Source of the DNA: Roseihalotalea indica
GTDB taxonomy: Bacteria; Bacteroidota; Bacteroidia; Cytophagales; Cyclobacteriaceae
Direction of reading: 5' to 3'
DNA length: 64,000 bases
NCBI RefSeq assembly: GCF_022458895.1
Contig: NZ_JAINFL010000001.1
Coordinates: 992,001 to 1,056,000 of the forward strand
This document shows, piece by piece, positions 8,317-17,376 of this stretch (its first letter is position 1; each line of letters opens with the position of its first letter). A model generated the notes under the pieces. It worked only from the letters and a program-made list of their open reading frames with translations. It made no database searches and had not been told where the DNA came from. The position numbers and the translations under genes were made by a program.

Positions 8317-9840
8317 ATGAAAAATCTCTATCTAATCCTCACTGCTTTATTCCTGGCAGCCTGCCATTCCGAAGAACCCATCGTCAGTCCAAAAAGCGAG
8401 CAGCCCAATCCTCTACCAGTATCAGAGATTGATCGCCATATTCAGGAGAACCTGGAACAGGAAGGGAGGTTTGCCTGGAGTGATGTATCGGATGAAATGC
8501 TGTGGAGTGCTTTAGTACAAAGTGACTCGGTGCTGCTTATTGGCTACCAGCCGGAAGGCGAGCGCGATGTAGCGGATAAGCTTCACACGATTACTGCCAC
8601 GGACCCTGCCTGGGCTCAGGCCAAGGAAAAGGTGCTACATGAAATTGCTGCGATCATGCAGAAAGATGTGCAGACTACTGAAAACTTACTCATAGCAGAG
8701 GACGAAACCCTGCCGTATATGGAAGTGAAAACGGCTTCTTGGGAGGTAGTCCGGCACTTACGGTCGTCTCCTTACATACGCTATGCAGAACCTGCTAGCT
8801 ACTATCTGCAAACTCTTGAGCCAACCACAAACCAGCGCGTAGCCAGTAAACTAAGTTGCAGCTATATTGATGATGCCCCGGTCCCCACTGCCGATTATCA
8901 ATCCGTTAGCCCGGATGTAAAGGCTTCGTGGAACTGGTATTCTGCTGGCATCACGCAGGCCTGGACTACCAGCACCGGGTCAGGAATTACAGTAGGATTG
9001 ATTGACACGGGAATTTCACCTACCCAAGCTAAGTTAGGTAGTGAATTTAACCAGGGAAATTCGCAAGGACGGACCATTACCAAACTAGGCACGTACCAGG
9101 ATGATGCTTCCGATGACTTGTGCGGACACGGCACGCGCATGGCTGGCCTTATTGCCGCCCCTCGGGGTTATGATGGCACATCGGTAGGAGTGGCTTATAA
9201 CGCCAATCTGGTAGCTGTTCGGGGCACGGGCGATGTGATCATTGACAGTCGGGATGAGAAACGGGGAGTAGCCAACGCACTGAAGTTACTGGCTAACCGG
9301 TCCGATGTGCGGATTATCAGTATGTCAATCGGTAGTTTGTTCTCCGTAGGTTCGGTAAAAGATGCCGTTCGGTATGCTTACGGAAAAGGTAAATTGATTA
9401 TTTGTGCAGCGGGCACCTCTACCTCTTTTACTACCTGGGCCGGCGTGGTATTCCCGGCCCGGATGGACGAAACGGTAGCTGTAACCGGAGTGCGGGAGGG
9501 TAGTCAGTACAAGCGGTGCAATACCTGCCATACTGGTCGCGACGTTGATTTTACAATGATAATGCAACGCTCTGACCCCGACCGCACTACGATAACGCTT
9601 CCGGAAACCGGTACTAAACTTTCTACCGTGGGAGGTTCTTCTACCGCAACCGCTATGGCTGCCGGAGTAGCCGCCCTGGTATGGTCAACTGATCCTTCAA
9701 TGAGCCGGGATGAAGTCTACCAACGGCTCAAAGAAACCGCCGACCTGTACCCTAATCGTGATCGTTCTTTCGGGTGGGGCAATATTGATGCGTATCAGGC
9801 AGTAGCTGGCAGCGGTGCCGTAGCTCAAACGCTGAATTAA
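8317..9840 (+). CDS. S8-family subtilase-like lipoprotein
   Basis: A 507-residue protein starting MKNLYLILTALFLAACHS, a lipoprotein signal with lipobox AAC, so it is expected in the envelope. Residues about 40-190 are an N-terminal propeptide-like region. The S8 triad is recognisable: D230 in VGLIDTGIS, H271 in CGHGTRMAG and S442 in GGSSTATAMAAG. At the place of the oxyanion-hole Asn the protein has AAGTSTS, so Thr367 replaces Asn. A CxxC pair (KRCNTCHTG) lies between. The ATG at 8317 is preferred to an upstream in-frame start because it begins the signal peptide. It may be a slow or altered protease; activity is uncertain. Confidence 0.88.
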   Translation: MKNLYLILTALFLAACHSEEPIVSPKSEQPNPLPVSEIDRHIQENLEQEGRFAWSDVSDEMLWSALVQSDSVLLIGYQPEGERDVADKLHTITATDPAWAQAKEKVLHEIAAIMQKDVQTTENLLIAEDETLPYMEVKTASWEVVRHLRSSPYIRYAEPASYYLQTLEPTTNQRVASKLSCSYIDDAPVPTADYQSVSPDVKASWNWYSAGITQAWTTSTGSGITVGLIDTGISPTQAKLGSEFNQGNSQGRTITKLGTYQDDASDDLCGHGTRMAGLIAAPRGYDGTSVGVAYNANLVAVRGTGDVIIDSRDEKRGVANALKLLANRSDVRIISMSIGSLFSVGSVKDAVRYAYGKGKLIICAAGTSTSFTTWAGVVFPARMDETVAVTGVREGSQYKRCNTCHTGRDVDFTMIMQRSDPDRTTITLPETGTKLSTVGGSSTATAMAAGVAALVWSTDPSMSRDEVYQRLKETADLYPNRDRSFGWGNIDAYQAVAGSGAVAQTLN

Positions 9841-9939
9841 TGAATAATGACTGATGAGTGGTGATTAATGACTAATGGTTAGTTGTTCATTCGTCATTAA
9901 AATAAATCTTATCTGTTCGTGAATTCTCGTGGTTTTATG

Positions 9940-9974
9940 AGCATTGGGTTTAAACCCAATGCTGAAAAAATGCA
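9940..9974. repeat. Palindromic intergenic repeat, copy 2 (perfect)
   Basis: A perfect 24-bp palindrome (9940-9963; half-site AGCATTGGGTTT) followed by GAAAAAATGCA. It lies between the 3' ends of the subtilase gene and ispF, as copy 1 (5151-5184) lies between two convergent genes. The transcript could form a 12-bp stem. On the minus strand a T-run precedes the stem rather than following it, so it is not a textbook terminator for ispF. Confidence 0.7.
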
Positions 9975-10019
9975 TTACGGTTCACTTTTATTAGTAGCTA
10001 CCCGCCCTTACATTCATCA

Positions 10020-10499
10020 TCATTCACTTTTGATGAGGGCCACGGCGTGGGTGGCTACTCCTTCTTTCCGGCCGACGAAGCCCATTTGCTCGGACGTGGT
10101 GGCTTTAATGGAGATGGTGGATTCATCTACCTGCATAACTTCGGCCATGGTGGCTTTCATAGCGGGTATGTGGGGGTTTACTTTGGGAGCTTCCAGGCAA
10201 ACGGTGGCGTCGATGTTGCCTAGCTCGTACCCTTCCTTGCGGAGCAGTTGCATCACTTCTTTCAGCAGCACCTTGCTGTCGATGCCTTTGTATTTAGGGT
10301 CGTTATCAGGAAAATGATAGCCGATATCGCGGAGGTTAGCTGCACCGAGCAGCGCATCACAGATGGCGTGGATCAGCACATCAGCATCAGAGTGCCCTTT
10401 GGCACCGTGGGTGTGCTCCAGGCGAATGCCGCCCAACCAAAACTCACGCCCCTCTTCCAGTTGATGAACGTCATATCCGTAGCCAATCCGAAAATTCAT
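10020..10499 (-). CDS. ispF: 2-C-methyl-D-erythritol 2,4-cyclodiphosphate synthase
   Basis: A 159-residue IspF of the MEP pathway for isoprenoid precursors. It converts CDP-methylerythritol 2-phosphate to the cyclic diphosphate with release of CMP. Conserved parts are RIGYGYDVHQL (metal-binding Asp and His), GHSDADVLIHAICDALLGA, DIGYHFPDND and the C-terminal KATTSEQMGFVGRKEG. Length is standard for the family. IspE of the same pathway is also in this window (25512-26321) but is not adjacent. The gene faces away from xth across a 382-bp gap that holds a long palindrome. Confidence 0.97.
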   Translation of the reverse strand: MNFRIGYGYDVHQLEEGREFWLGGIRLEHTHGAKGHSDADVLIHAICDALLGAANLRDIGYHFPDNDPKYKGIDSKVLLKEVMQLLRKEGYELGNIDATVCLEAPKVNPHIPAMKATMAEVMQVDESTISIKATTSEQMGFVGRKEGVATHAVALIKSE

Positions 10500-10881
10500 A
10501 GCATAATTGTTATGCCTGCAATGATACGAAAAGGAGCGGAGGATGAAAATTATTCAGTACAATGGGTAAATATCTAGGCAAGAAATAGGTCGAGTAGAAA
10601 AGTATTTGGTCTGGTGGTTTCCCTAAAAATACCCAAGCTTACGAATACATGATTGTTTATTGAGTTATCAATTGATACTGGTTTATTTTTGCAGACAATA
10701 CTAATTTCTTTTAAGACTTACCAGGAAGCGGGAGGCAGGTGGCAGGTACCTGCCACCTGCCTCCGATAACATTTATCTGCCTGGTCAGACCTACCCGGTG
10801 AGATAAGACTCTCGATAGAAACTTCATTACATAATTATTGAAATAAACCCTAATATTGACTCCCAAACCATCCACTGCTAA
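10500..10881. other. Divergent intergenic region between ispF and xth
   Basis: No credible gene. The main structure is the 34-bp palindrome at 10731-10764. A TATTTTTG box (10685-10692) fits the -7 element of Bacteroidota promoters for the plus strand, but no clear -33 TTTG is at the right distance, so I do not call a promoter. Confidence 0.5.
10720..10785. repeat. Long inverted repeat with perfect 34-bp palindromic core
   Basis: The core 10731-10764 is a perfect palindrome with half-site GGAGGCAGGTGGCAGGT, centred on GGTACC. The outer arms ACCAGG (10720-10725) and CCTGGT (10780-10785) extend the stem after mismatched segments. Each half contains GGCAGGT twice. The element is GC-rich in an AT-rich gap and lies about 100 bases upstream of xth and 230 upstream of ispF. 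It could form a cruciform, an RNA hairpin or a dyad binding site; none of these is shown. Confidence 0.75.
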
Positions 10882-11670
10882 ATGAAAATAGCCACTTATA
10901 ACGTCAATAGCGTTAATGCACGCCTTCCGGTAATACTGCGCTGGCTTCAGGAATCTGCCCCAGATGTTGTTTGCTTACAGGAGCTTAAAGCACCACAAGA
11001 GAAATTTCCTCTGGAGGCTATTCAGCAGGCGGGTTATCAGGCCGTCTGGCACGGACAAAAAAGCTGGAATGGGGTGGCTATATTGGCGCGTAATACCCAA
11101 CCTATAGAAATACGACGTGGCTTGCCGGGTGATCCTGAAGATGACCAAAGCCGCTATATTGAAGCAGACATTCGTGGTATACGGGTAGGCTGCCTGTACT
11201 TGCCCAACGGGAATCCGGCTCCCGGCCCCAAATTTGACTATAAGCTGCGCTGGCTAGAGCGGCTGACTGCCCACGCGGCTGAGTTACTTGCTGCCGAAAT
11301 ACCCACAGTGCTGACCGGTGACTTTAATGTTATACCTACCGAAATAGATGTTTATAAGCCGGAGCGCTGGGTAGAGGATGCGCTGTTTCGTCCCGAAACT
11401 CGTGATGCTTTTGATCGGCTCATAGCCCAGGGCTGGACAGACGCTATACGGACAATTCATCCTGAAGAAACGATCTATACCTATTGGGACTATTTTCGTA
11501 ATGCGTATGGCCGGAATGCCGGTTTACGTATCGATCATTTTCTGCTTAGCCCGCTGCTGATCAATCGTCTGGCTGCGGCTGAGGTGGACCGTTCTGTCCG
11601 GGGATGGGAGAAAACCAGCGACCATGCTCCGGTGTGGATAGAACTGAATGACCCCGCAAGCGATATTTAG
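10882..11670 (+). CDS. xth: Exodeoxyribonuclease III
   Basis: A 262-residue enzyme of the exonuclease III / AP endonuclease family, which cuts DNA at abasic sites and trims 3' ends in base-excision repair. It contains MKIATYNVNSVNARLP, the metal-binding Glu in VVCLQELK, the GDFNVIPTEIDVY motif (Asp, Asn), YTYWDYFRNAYGRNAGLRID and the catalytic SDHAPV at the end. Length matches the family and the N-terminus begins directly with the first strand, supporting the ATG at 10882. It stands alone. Confidence 0.96.
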   Translation: MKIATYNVNSVNARLPVILRWLQESAPDVVCLQELKAPQEKFPLEAIQQAGYQAVWHGQKSWNGVAILARNTQPIEIRRGLPGDPEDDQSRYIEADIRGIRVGCLYLPNGNPAPGPKFDYKLRWLERLTAHAAELLAAEIPTVLTGDFNVIPTEIDVYKPERWVEDALFRPETRDAFDRLIAQGWTDAIRTIHPEETIYTYWDYFRNAYGRNAGLRIDHFLLSPLLINRLAAAEVDRSVRGWEKTSDHAPVWIELNDPASDI

Positions 11671-11772
11671 CTATTACTGAAACTAGCCTAATCTGAGAGA
11701 GGTTTAAAAAGTTGGTTATTACACCAATGGAAGAAAGGGGAACGGTAACTAAACTATGATGGGTAGGAGATA

Positions 11773-12168
11773 CTATAGTTTTTCCAGAAGCTTTAGTAAG
11801 ATCTGCTCGGTAAGAGGCTTAACGATATAATCATTGATGCCGATGTTTCTGACCCGCTCCATATCTGAGGCGTTTGGCGAGGTAGTCAGTACTGCAATCA
11901 GGGAGGGGTTACTGTGGAGATTCAACTGCCGGTACGCATTAATAAAAGCAAATCCATCCATAACCGGCATATTGATATCGATCAGAATTAGATTGGGCAA
12001 GCGTTGGTGTTGCCGGGCGTGCTCTTGCAGAAGGTCAAGTGCCATCTTGCCATTACGGGCCTGTAACAGATGTTCGGTAAGATCCAGCTCTGTGATCATC
12101 AATTCATTCAGATAATTGGTTGCCTCGTCATCATCAACCAGCAGGATGCACTCCACCTTTTTCATCAT
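11773..12168 (-). CDS. Single-domain response regulator (CheY-like)
   Basis: A 131-residue receiver domain with no output domain. Acidic pocket residues are in LLVDDDEA; the phosphorylation site is D64 in LIDINMPVMDG; the switch Thr is in VLTTS (T95/T96) and the conserved Lys is K117 in YIVKPL. It overlaps the stop of the histidine-kinase gene by one base (TAATG), so it is very likely its cognate partner in a phosphorelay. Such single-domain regulators act by protein-protein contact. The final target is not evident nearby. Confidence 0.93.
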   Translation of the reverse strand: MMKKVECILLVDDDEATNYLNELMITELDLTEHLLQARNGKMALDLLQEHARQHQRLPNLILIDINMPVMDGFAFINAYRQLNLHSNPSLIAVLTTSPNASDMERVRNIGINDYIVKPLTEQILLKLLEKL

Positions 12169-14129
12169 TAAGATTGTTTGAAATATACCTTAAAAGTGGT
12201 TCCCTGATCTACTGCACTTTGCACTTCAATTTTTCCGCCGGCCACATCCATAATCTTTTTGACAATATACAGACCTACCCCGCTACCTTCCACGTGATCA
12301 TGTAACCGTTTGAACATTCCAAAGATTTTACTCTCATCGGCTAAATCCATTCCCAACCCATTATCCTGTACGGTTAAAATTAAATAACCCCCTACTGCAT
12401 GACATCGTACCCGAATTACCACCTGTCGATCAGGAGAACGGTATTTAATAGCATTGGAGATCAGGTTATAAATTACGCTGCGAGCATTTTTAACAGAGAA
12501 GCTGATGGGGGCGCAAGTTTGAAGGTCTAAGTCAAATTGCGCATTTGCCTGCGCAATTTCGGCTGCCATATCCAGTATTATTTCGCGAATAAGCACAGTA
12601 ATATCTACTTGAGAAACATCTTCATTGCCTTCCCGCTGAATTTTCGTAACCTGCGACAACTCATAAATTGTTTTCTTAAAGCGCTCAACAGAATTGGTAA
12701 TCAGTTCAGCCAACTTGCTAATAATGGGCTTTTGGCGATTCTCTTCCGATAGATTTCGCAATAGGGCGGTCATTAGCCCTTCTATGTTAGTGATGGGAGC
12801 TCGTAAATCATGAGAAGCGGTGTAGATGAAATTATCCATGTCGGCATTGATCAAACTAAGCTCTTGGTTGGTGGTACTTAACTCTTCGTTGGCAGCGGCC
12901 AGTTCCTGATTGAGGTTCTCCAAGGCCTGCCGATTTTTCACCTGTTCAGTCACATCGTTAATCAGAGCGTAAAAGCCTACCACTTTTCCTTCCCGCATAT
13001 CGGGAACATAACTGGTGTGGATATATTTCACAAAATCATCGCGGTAGGGCATTCGGGCTTCAAAATCAAGCCGCTCGCCTTTCAGCACTCCCTCAATATA
13101 TTTTTTTGCTGCTTGATAGGCTTCTTTTCCAACTACTTCCAAAATAGTTCGCCCCAACAGTTCATCCGGACTTTTATGAAACCACTCCTGATAGGCTTGA
13201 TTAACAAACCGGTACTTTTCCTCATGATCCAGATAACTGATAAGTACGGGCAGAGCATTGGTGAGGATTCTTAACTGCCTTTCACTTTGTTCTACTTTCT
13301 GCCGGGCCCCTACCTGTTCGGTAACGTCAGTAGCAACATTAATAATCCCTATAACTTCCCCGAGGGCATTCTTCAATGGCTGGTAAACAGTATTATAAAA
13401 ACCAGAAATGAGTTCGCCTTCCCGCTTCAGCGTAACCGGTGCTTCTTTAAAATCTATAGGCTCGCCTTTGGTAAGGACCTGGGAGAGAATTTCCTCGAAA
13501 CCCTGACCTTCTAATTCGGGAAGGGCCTCAAAGACCGGTTTGCCTATAACTTGGCCGGGGGTACGGCCCATAATTTCGCTCATCAATGGATTGATAAGTT
13601 CAATGAGGTGGTCTTTTCCCAGAAAAATGCCAATTCCTACGGGAGCTTGCATAATAAAATCTACTATCTGCTTCCAACTGGTTTTATTAAACGGAGATCG
13701 CTCCTGAGAAATGAGCCTCTGAATATGCTGCTGCTGATTTGCCGAAGCTTCAGTTACTTTATGAATAATGTACTGTACACTTCCTGCTTCATCTAACACG
13801 GGTGTATTTAATGAGCTCCAATATATTTCACTCACCTCTTCGTCCTCATAACGTTGTACGGGTGTTTGAACAGGTTTGTGAGAGGCTAAAACCTCCTGCA
13901 AAAAGGGGTTAAGGCGAGACTCAGAAGTAGTTTGATGCGATTCTATACTATAGGGGAAGATATCAAAAATGGTTTTTCCAACAATATGCTGACGGTTGGT
14001 AGAGGTTGCAGCTAAGTAAGCGTCACTTGCCGTGAGAATGGATAAATCGGGAGAAAGAATTACGTACAGTTCCGGCACCGTTTCAAATACTTTGAGCATG
14101 TCGGAGGTTAGAACATTCTTCGTGGCCAT
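12168..14129 (-). CDS. Multi-PAS sensor histidine kinase
   Basis: A 653-residue cytoplasmic kinase with no predicted membrane segment. Three PAS domains can be read at about residues 12-130, 155-270 and 285-397; the second and third end with the typical DVTEQV motif. A coiled coil rich in Leu/Glu (about 398-428) leads to the HisKA domain with phospho-acceptor H440 in YTASHDLRAP. The ATPase domain has the N box NLISNAIKY and G boxes DNGLGM and GSGVGLYIVKK. It is the first gene of a two-gene unit with the receiver protein. The soluble form and tandem PAS suggest an internal signal such as redox state or a small ligand; the signal is unknown. Confidence 0.93.
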   Translation of the reverse strand: MATKNVLTSDMLKVFETVPELYVILSPDLSILTASDAYLAATSTNRQHIVGKTIFDIFPYSIESHQTTSESRLNPFLQEVLASHKPVQTPVQRYEDEEVSEIYWSSLNTPVLDEAGSVQYIIHKVTEASANQQQHIQRLISQERSPFNKTSWKQIVDFIMQAPVGIGIFLGKDHLIELINPLMSEIMGRTPGQVIGKPVFEALPELEGQGFEEILSQVLTKGEPIDFKEAPVTLKREGELISGFYNTVYQPLKNALGEVIGIINVATDVTEQVGARQKVEQSERQLRILTNALPVLISYLDHEEKYRFVNQAYQEWFHKSPDELLGRTILEVVGKEAYQAAKKYIEGVLKGERLDFEARMPYRDDFVKYIHTSYVPDMREGKVVGFYALINDVTEQVKNRQALENLNQELAAANEELSTTNQELSLINADMDNFIYTASHDLRAPITNIEGLMTALLRNLSEENRQKPIISKLAELITNSVERFKKTIYELSQVTKIQREGNEDVSQVDITVLIREIILDMAAEIAQANAQFDLDLQTCAPISFSVKNARSVIYNLISNAIKYRSPDRQVVIRVRCHAVGGYLILTVQDNGLGMDLADESKIFGMFKRLHDHVEGSGVGLYIVKKIMDVAGGKIEVQSAVDQGTTFKVYFKQS

Positions 14130-14592
14130 GAATTTTATCAGTCTTTCTGGAAGAAAAATAAGCAGTTTGAAGACATAGTAGGGAAAGCAAAAGGTTTATA
14201 CTAGTATAATTGAATATTTATAGAAGGTCTGATCTCCGCACCTGGTCAATCACCACCATATAGGAAAACCTGCAAAAATTCCATCGTAAAGCCTGGTCAT
14301 TAAGCTTTTTGTAATTAGCAAGTAAGGTCTGTTTTATGATTTTTTTCTTAAAACCCCCGATCATATTTTACAAAAAATGCGAGCCTGAGCTAAAAAAATA
14401 AAGCGGTATGATTAACGCTAAACCGTTAGCGGTTACCAAGCTTGCTAACTGCTTACTGTCCAGATACGAAGTTAATGCGACTAATGAATTAATCAATACC
14501 TGTTGGCTTGTTGTAAAGAAAAAGCTCAGTCCTTTTGCTATAAAATTATCAGCCTGTCTCTAGGGTAGTAGTCCGTGGCGTGAAATCGACCG
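14130..14592. other. Intergenic region upstream of the histidine kinase
   Basis: A 463-bp AT-rich gap between the histidine-kinase start and the 3' end of the xylanase gene. I see only short dyads, for example AACCG/CGGTT around 14420-14435, and no plausible ORF. Any promoter of the kinase operon should lie near 14150-14220, but no good TAnnTTTG box is obvious. Confidence 0.4.
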
Positions 14593-15855
14593 CTACTTTG
14601 TGAAATCAACCGTTATCTCCCCTTGTTCTTTGGTCAGATCAACCTCTTTGGAATTACCGTTAACGCTTACCTGATATGTTCCATAAAATGCTGCGGTGGT
14701 GAAAACACCATTATTGTCGGCTGTCCCGGATTTCTTCGTCCACCATTCTTTAAAAATCAGGTTCTGATAAGCTTTGGCTAAGGGGGTTGGCGTCCAGTCG
14801 CGTTTATACATAGAGGAAGCCGGAATCCAGTTGGCGCCTTCCCAAAAGCCCCACATCAGAATACCATCCACCGCCGGGTGAGCAAAGCATATCGTATAAT
14901 AATCTACCATTTCTTTTGCGTTGGCTTCGGCTTCCTCAGCGGTCATCTCCAGGTCTCGGTCATCCAGAAACTTAGATCGCTGACCGGGCATATTGAATTC
15001 CGTAATACGAATGGGCAAATCAAACGTGGCCAGAGAGTCCAGCGCGCTTTTTAGCTGTTGGCGGTCAAAGGTGACATCATGCAGGTGTCCTTGCACCCCA
15101 ATGCCTGCAATAGGTACACCTTGTTTCAATAAATCCCGGATTTGCGCCATATATTCAGGCAACTTGTTTCCCGTCAGAATATCGTAATCATTCAAAAACA
15201 GTCGGGCATCGGGATCGCCATTATGTGCCCATTGCGTCATCAGCTTGGTGATATCCGGCCCCAGTCGCTCTTCGTAGTAGTTTCCGTGAATCATTTCATT
15301 GTTCAGGTCATACTCGGCAAATCGCCCCTGGTACCGCCGGGTAATGGTTTCGGCCCGATGCTGCAATGTTTGCCTGAGTTCCTGATCGTCCAGTTCCTTA
15401 ACCCAGGGCTGCACAAACTTTGAAATGCCCCAAAACAGGTTGTGTGCCCGGAGGGGAATATTGTTTTCCTCAGTCCAGCGTAAAATACCATCAACTACCT
15501 GGTAGTTTACCTGGCCCTTTTGAGGTTCCATATTGGGCCACTTTACGGCATTCTCCGTTACGGCTGCGTTAAAGTTCTCCAGAAATTTCTCCTTGTATTG
15601 CCGAAGATCATCTGCCGACATAGAACCATTCGCCAAACCATTACCGATAGCTGCTCCGAACCAGAATTCATGACGTAGCTGCTCCACCGTTACCTCATCA
15701 CCGGACTTTACTTTGATCACAAGTTTTCCCTGGCGATGCTTAGCTATGGCATCCTCAGTCTGAGCATATAAATTTGTTGAAAATGAAAAGCAGCTAAGCA
15801 CTATGAGGAGAAAATGAAAAAGTGTGTTGGCAATTGTATAGTGAAAAATTTTCAT
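14593..15855 (-). CDS. Secreted GH10 endo-1,4-beta-xylanase
   Basis: A 420-residue glycoside hydrolase family 10 protein with a signal peptide (FHFLLIVLSCFSFSTNLYAQ). The GH10 barrel spans about residues 60-365. The acid/base is E187 in YDLNNEM and the nucleophile is E286 in IRITEFNMPG; other family marks are KWPNMEPQKGQ, RAHNLFWG and GILMWGFWEG. A short N-terminal part (KVKSGDEVTVEQL, HEFWFGAA) and a C-terminal Ig-like strand region (TAAFYGTYQVSVNG) flank it, as in some multi-part Bacteroidota xylanases. The acid/base motif NNEM is a variant of the common VNE form. No SusCD pair or other carbohydrate genes are next to it. Confidence 0.92.
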   Translation of the reverse strand: MKIFHYTIANTLFHFLLIVLSCFSFSTNLYAQTEDAIAKHRQGKLVIKVKSGDEVTVEQLRHEFWFGAAIGNGLANGSMSADDLRQYKEKFLENFNAAVTENAVKWPNMEPQKGQVNYQVVDGILRWTEENNIPLRAHNLFWGISKFVQPWVKELDDQELRQTLQHRAETITRRYQGRFAEYDLNNEMIHGNYYEERLGPDITKLMTQWAHNGDPDARLFLNDYDILTGNKLPEYMAQIRDLLKQGVPIAGIGVQGHLHDVTFDRQQLKSALDSLATFDLPIRITEFNMPGQRSKFLDDRDLEMTAEEAEANAKEMVDYYTICFAHPAVDGILMWGFWEGANWIPASSMYKRDWTPTPLAKAYQNLIFKEWWTKKSGTADNNGVFTTAAFYGTYQVSVNGNSKEVDLTKEQGEITVDFTK

Positions 15856-16048
15856 GTAGGTTGTTTTTAGGTCGCCCTCGAAAATAGGATATATATTTGA
15901 CTTAATAGATTCGTTGTCGCCAGAATATAATATTCTGATATTCGGAGGAGAATAAAGTTATCTTTAGTCTTGTCTGACATTCTTTCCCGTCTCTATTCAC
16001 CATTCACTCCCTTTCATTTACCAACCTCTTGCTATATCTTCGCCCTTT

Positions 16049-17266
16049 ATGGCAAACACCATTCAGTACCAGTACGACCCGGACCATCTCAGACAGTCTG
16101 AGCCAACCAAATACCAGACTTCCGATCTGAAAGCCGAGCAGATGGTGATCAACATTGGGCCGCAACACCCCTCTACTCACGGTGTACTGCGGTTGGAGGT
16201 GGTCACCGAGGGTGAGGTAATTGTGGATGTGGTGCCGCATTTGGGGTATCTGCACCGTTGCTTTGAGAAACATGCGGAGTCACTGCCCTATAACCAGGTC
16301 ATTCCCTACGTAGACCGGATGGATTATCTGGCTTCCATGAACTCAGAACATGCCTACGCGATGGGCGTAGAGCGTATGCTGGGCATTCAGGAGCAGATTC
16401 CGCCGCGAGTAGAATATATTCGAGTGCTGGTAGCCGAGTTGAATCGCCTGGCGTCGCACTTTGTGGCGTTGGGCACGTATGCAATGGACATTGGAGCCTA
16501 TACGCCCTTTCTCTGGATGATGCGCGACCGGGAGCATATTCTGCGGATGTTGGAGTGGGTTTGCGGCGCGCGCATGCTGTACAACTATATCTGGATTGGT
16601 GGCCTGTTTTACGATGTGCCGGTCGGCTTTGAAGAACGTTGTCTGGAGTTTGTGGCTTATCTCAGACCTAAGCTTCATGAGCTGGAGCGGCTGGTGATGG
16701 AGAATAAGATATTTGTAGAGCGCACCGCCAATGTGGGAGTATTACCGCTGGATGTTGCCATCAACTACGGCATCTCTGGTCCTATGCTTCGCGGTTCTGG
16801 TTTACGATACGATCTGCGTAAAGTCGACGGCTATTCTGTCTATCCTTCCCTGGATTTTGATGTTCCGATTGGAGAAGGCAAAATGGGCTCGGTAGGCGAC
16901 TGCTGGGATAGAACCTACGTGCGGGTAAGAGAGTGCTACGAGTCGCTGCGCATCATTGAGCAATGTCTGGCTCAACTGACAACTGACCATAAACGCACCC
17001 GCGAGTTTGATCCTCGGGAAGTTGTACCCAAAAAAATCCGCCCCAAGCAGCAGGACTTGTATGTTCGAGCCGAAAACCCCCGGGGTGAGCTTGGCTTCTA
17101 CTTCCGGGCCGATGGCCGTAGTGATATTCCTTTCCGCTGCAAAGCCCGCAGCTCCTGCTTCGTAAACCTGTCCATACTGGCCGATTTGAGTCGGGGCAGC
17201 ATGATTGCCGACCTGGTGGCTATTCTGGGTTCCATCGATATTGTATTGGGAGAGGTAGATCGGTGA
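16049..17266 (+). CDS. nuoD: NADH-quinone oxidoreductase subunit D, isolated gene
   Basis: A 405-residue NuoD, the 49-kDa subunit of respiratory complex I that helps form the quinone site. It shows [48 protein letters not shown] and the C-terminal [12 protein letters not shown]. The family usually has HRG where this protein has HRC. Length is normal. No other nuo gene lies within the window: the flanks are a xylanase and a cytochrome lipoprotein. It may be the only copy, separated from its operon, or a second copy. A TATCTTCG box ends six bases before the ATG. Confidence 0.93.
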   Translation: MANTIQYQYDPDHLRQSEPTKYQTSDLKAEQMVINIGPQHPSTHGVLRLEVVTEGEVIVDVVPHLGYLHRCFEKHAESLPYNQVIPYVDRMDYLASMNSEHAYAMGVERMLGIQEQIPPRVEYIRVLVAELNRLASHFVALGTYAMDIGAYTPFLWMMRDREHILRMLEWVCGARMLYNYIWIGGLFYDVPVGFEERCLEFVAYLRPKLHELERLVMENKIFVERTANVGVLPLDVAINYGISGPMLRGSGLRYDLRKVDGYSVYPSLDFDVPIGEGKMGSVGDCWDRTYVRVRECYESLRIIEQCLAQLTTDHKRTREFDPREVVPKKIRPKQQDLYVRAENPRGELGFYFRADGRSDIPFRCKARSSCFVNLSILADLSRGSMIADLVAILGSIDIVLGEVDR

Positions 17267-17376
17267 TTCATCGGCTATCTTGCTGGTAAAATTGCTTTTT
17301 CCTAGTAAATTGGATAGGCCGCTTGCACTATGTAAGGGGCCATCAATAAACTACGAATACAGCAACACCATCTTCT

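Noticed and set aside
9919..10317. 132-residue ORF on the plus strand over ispF
   Set aside because: It lies antisense to the well-supported ispF gene and shows no motif or signal peptide.
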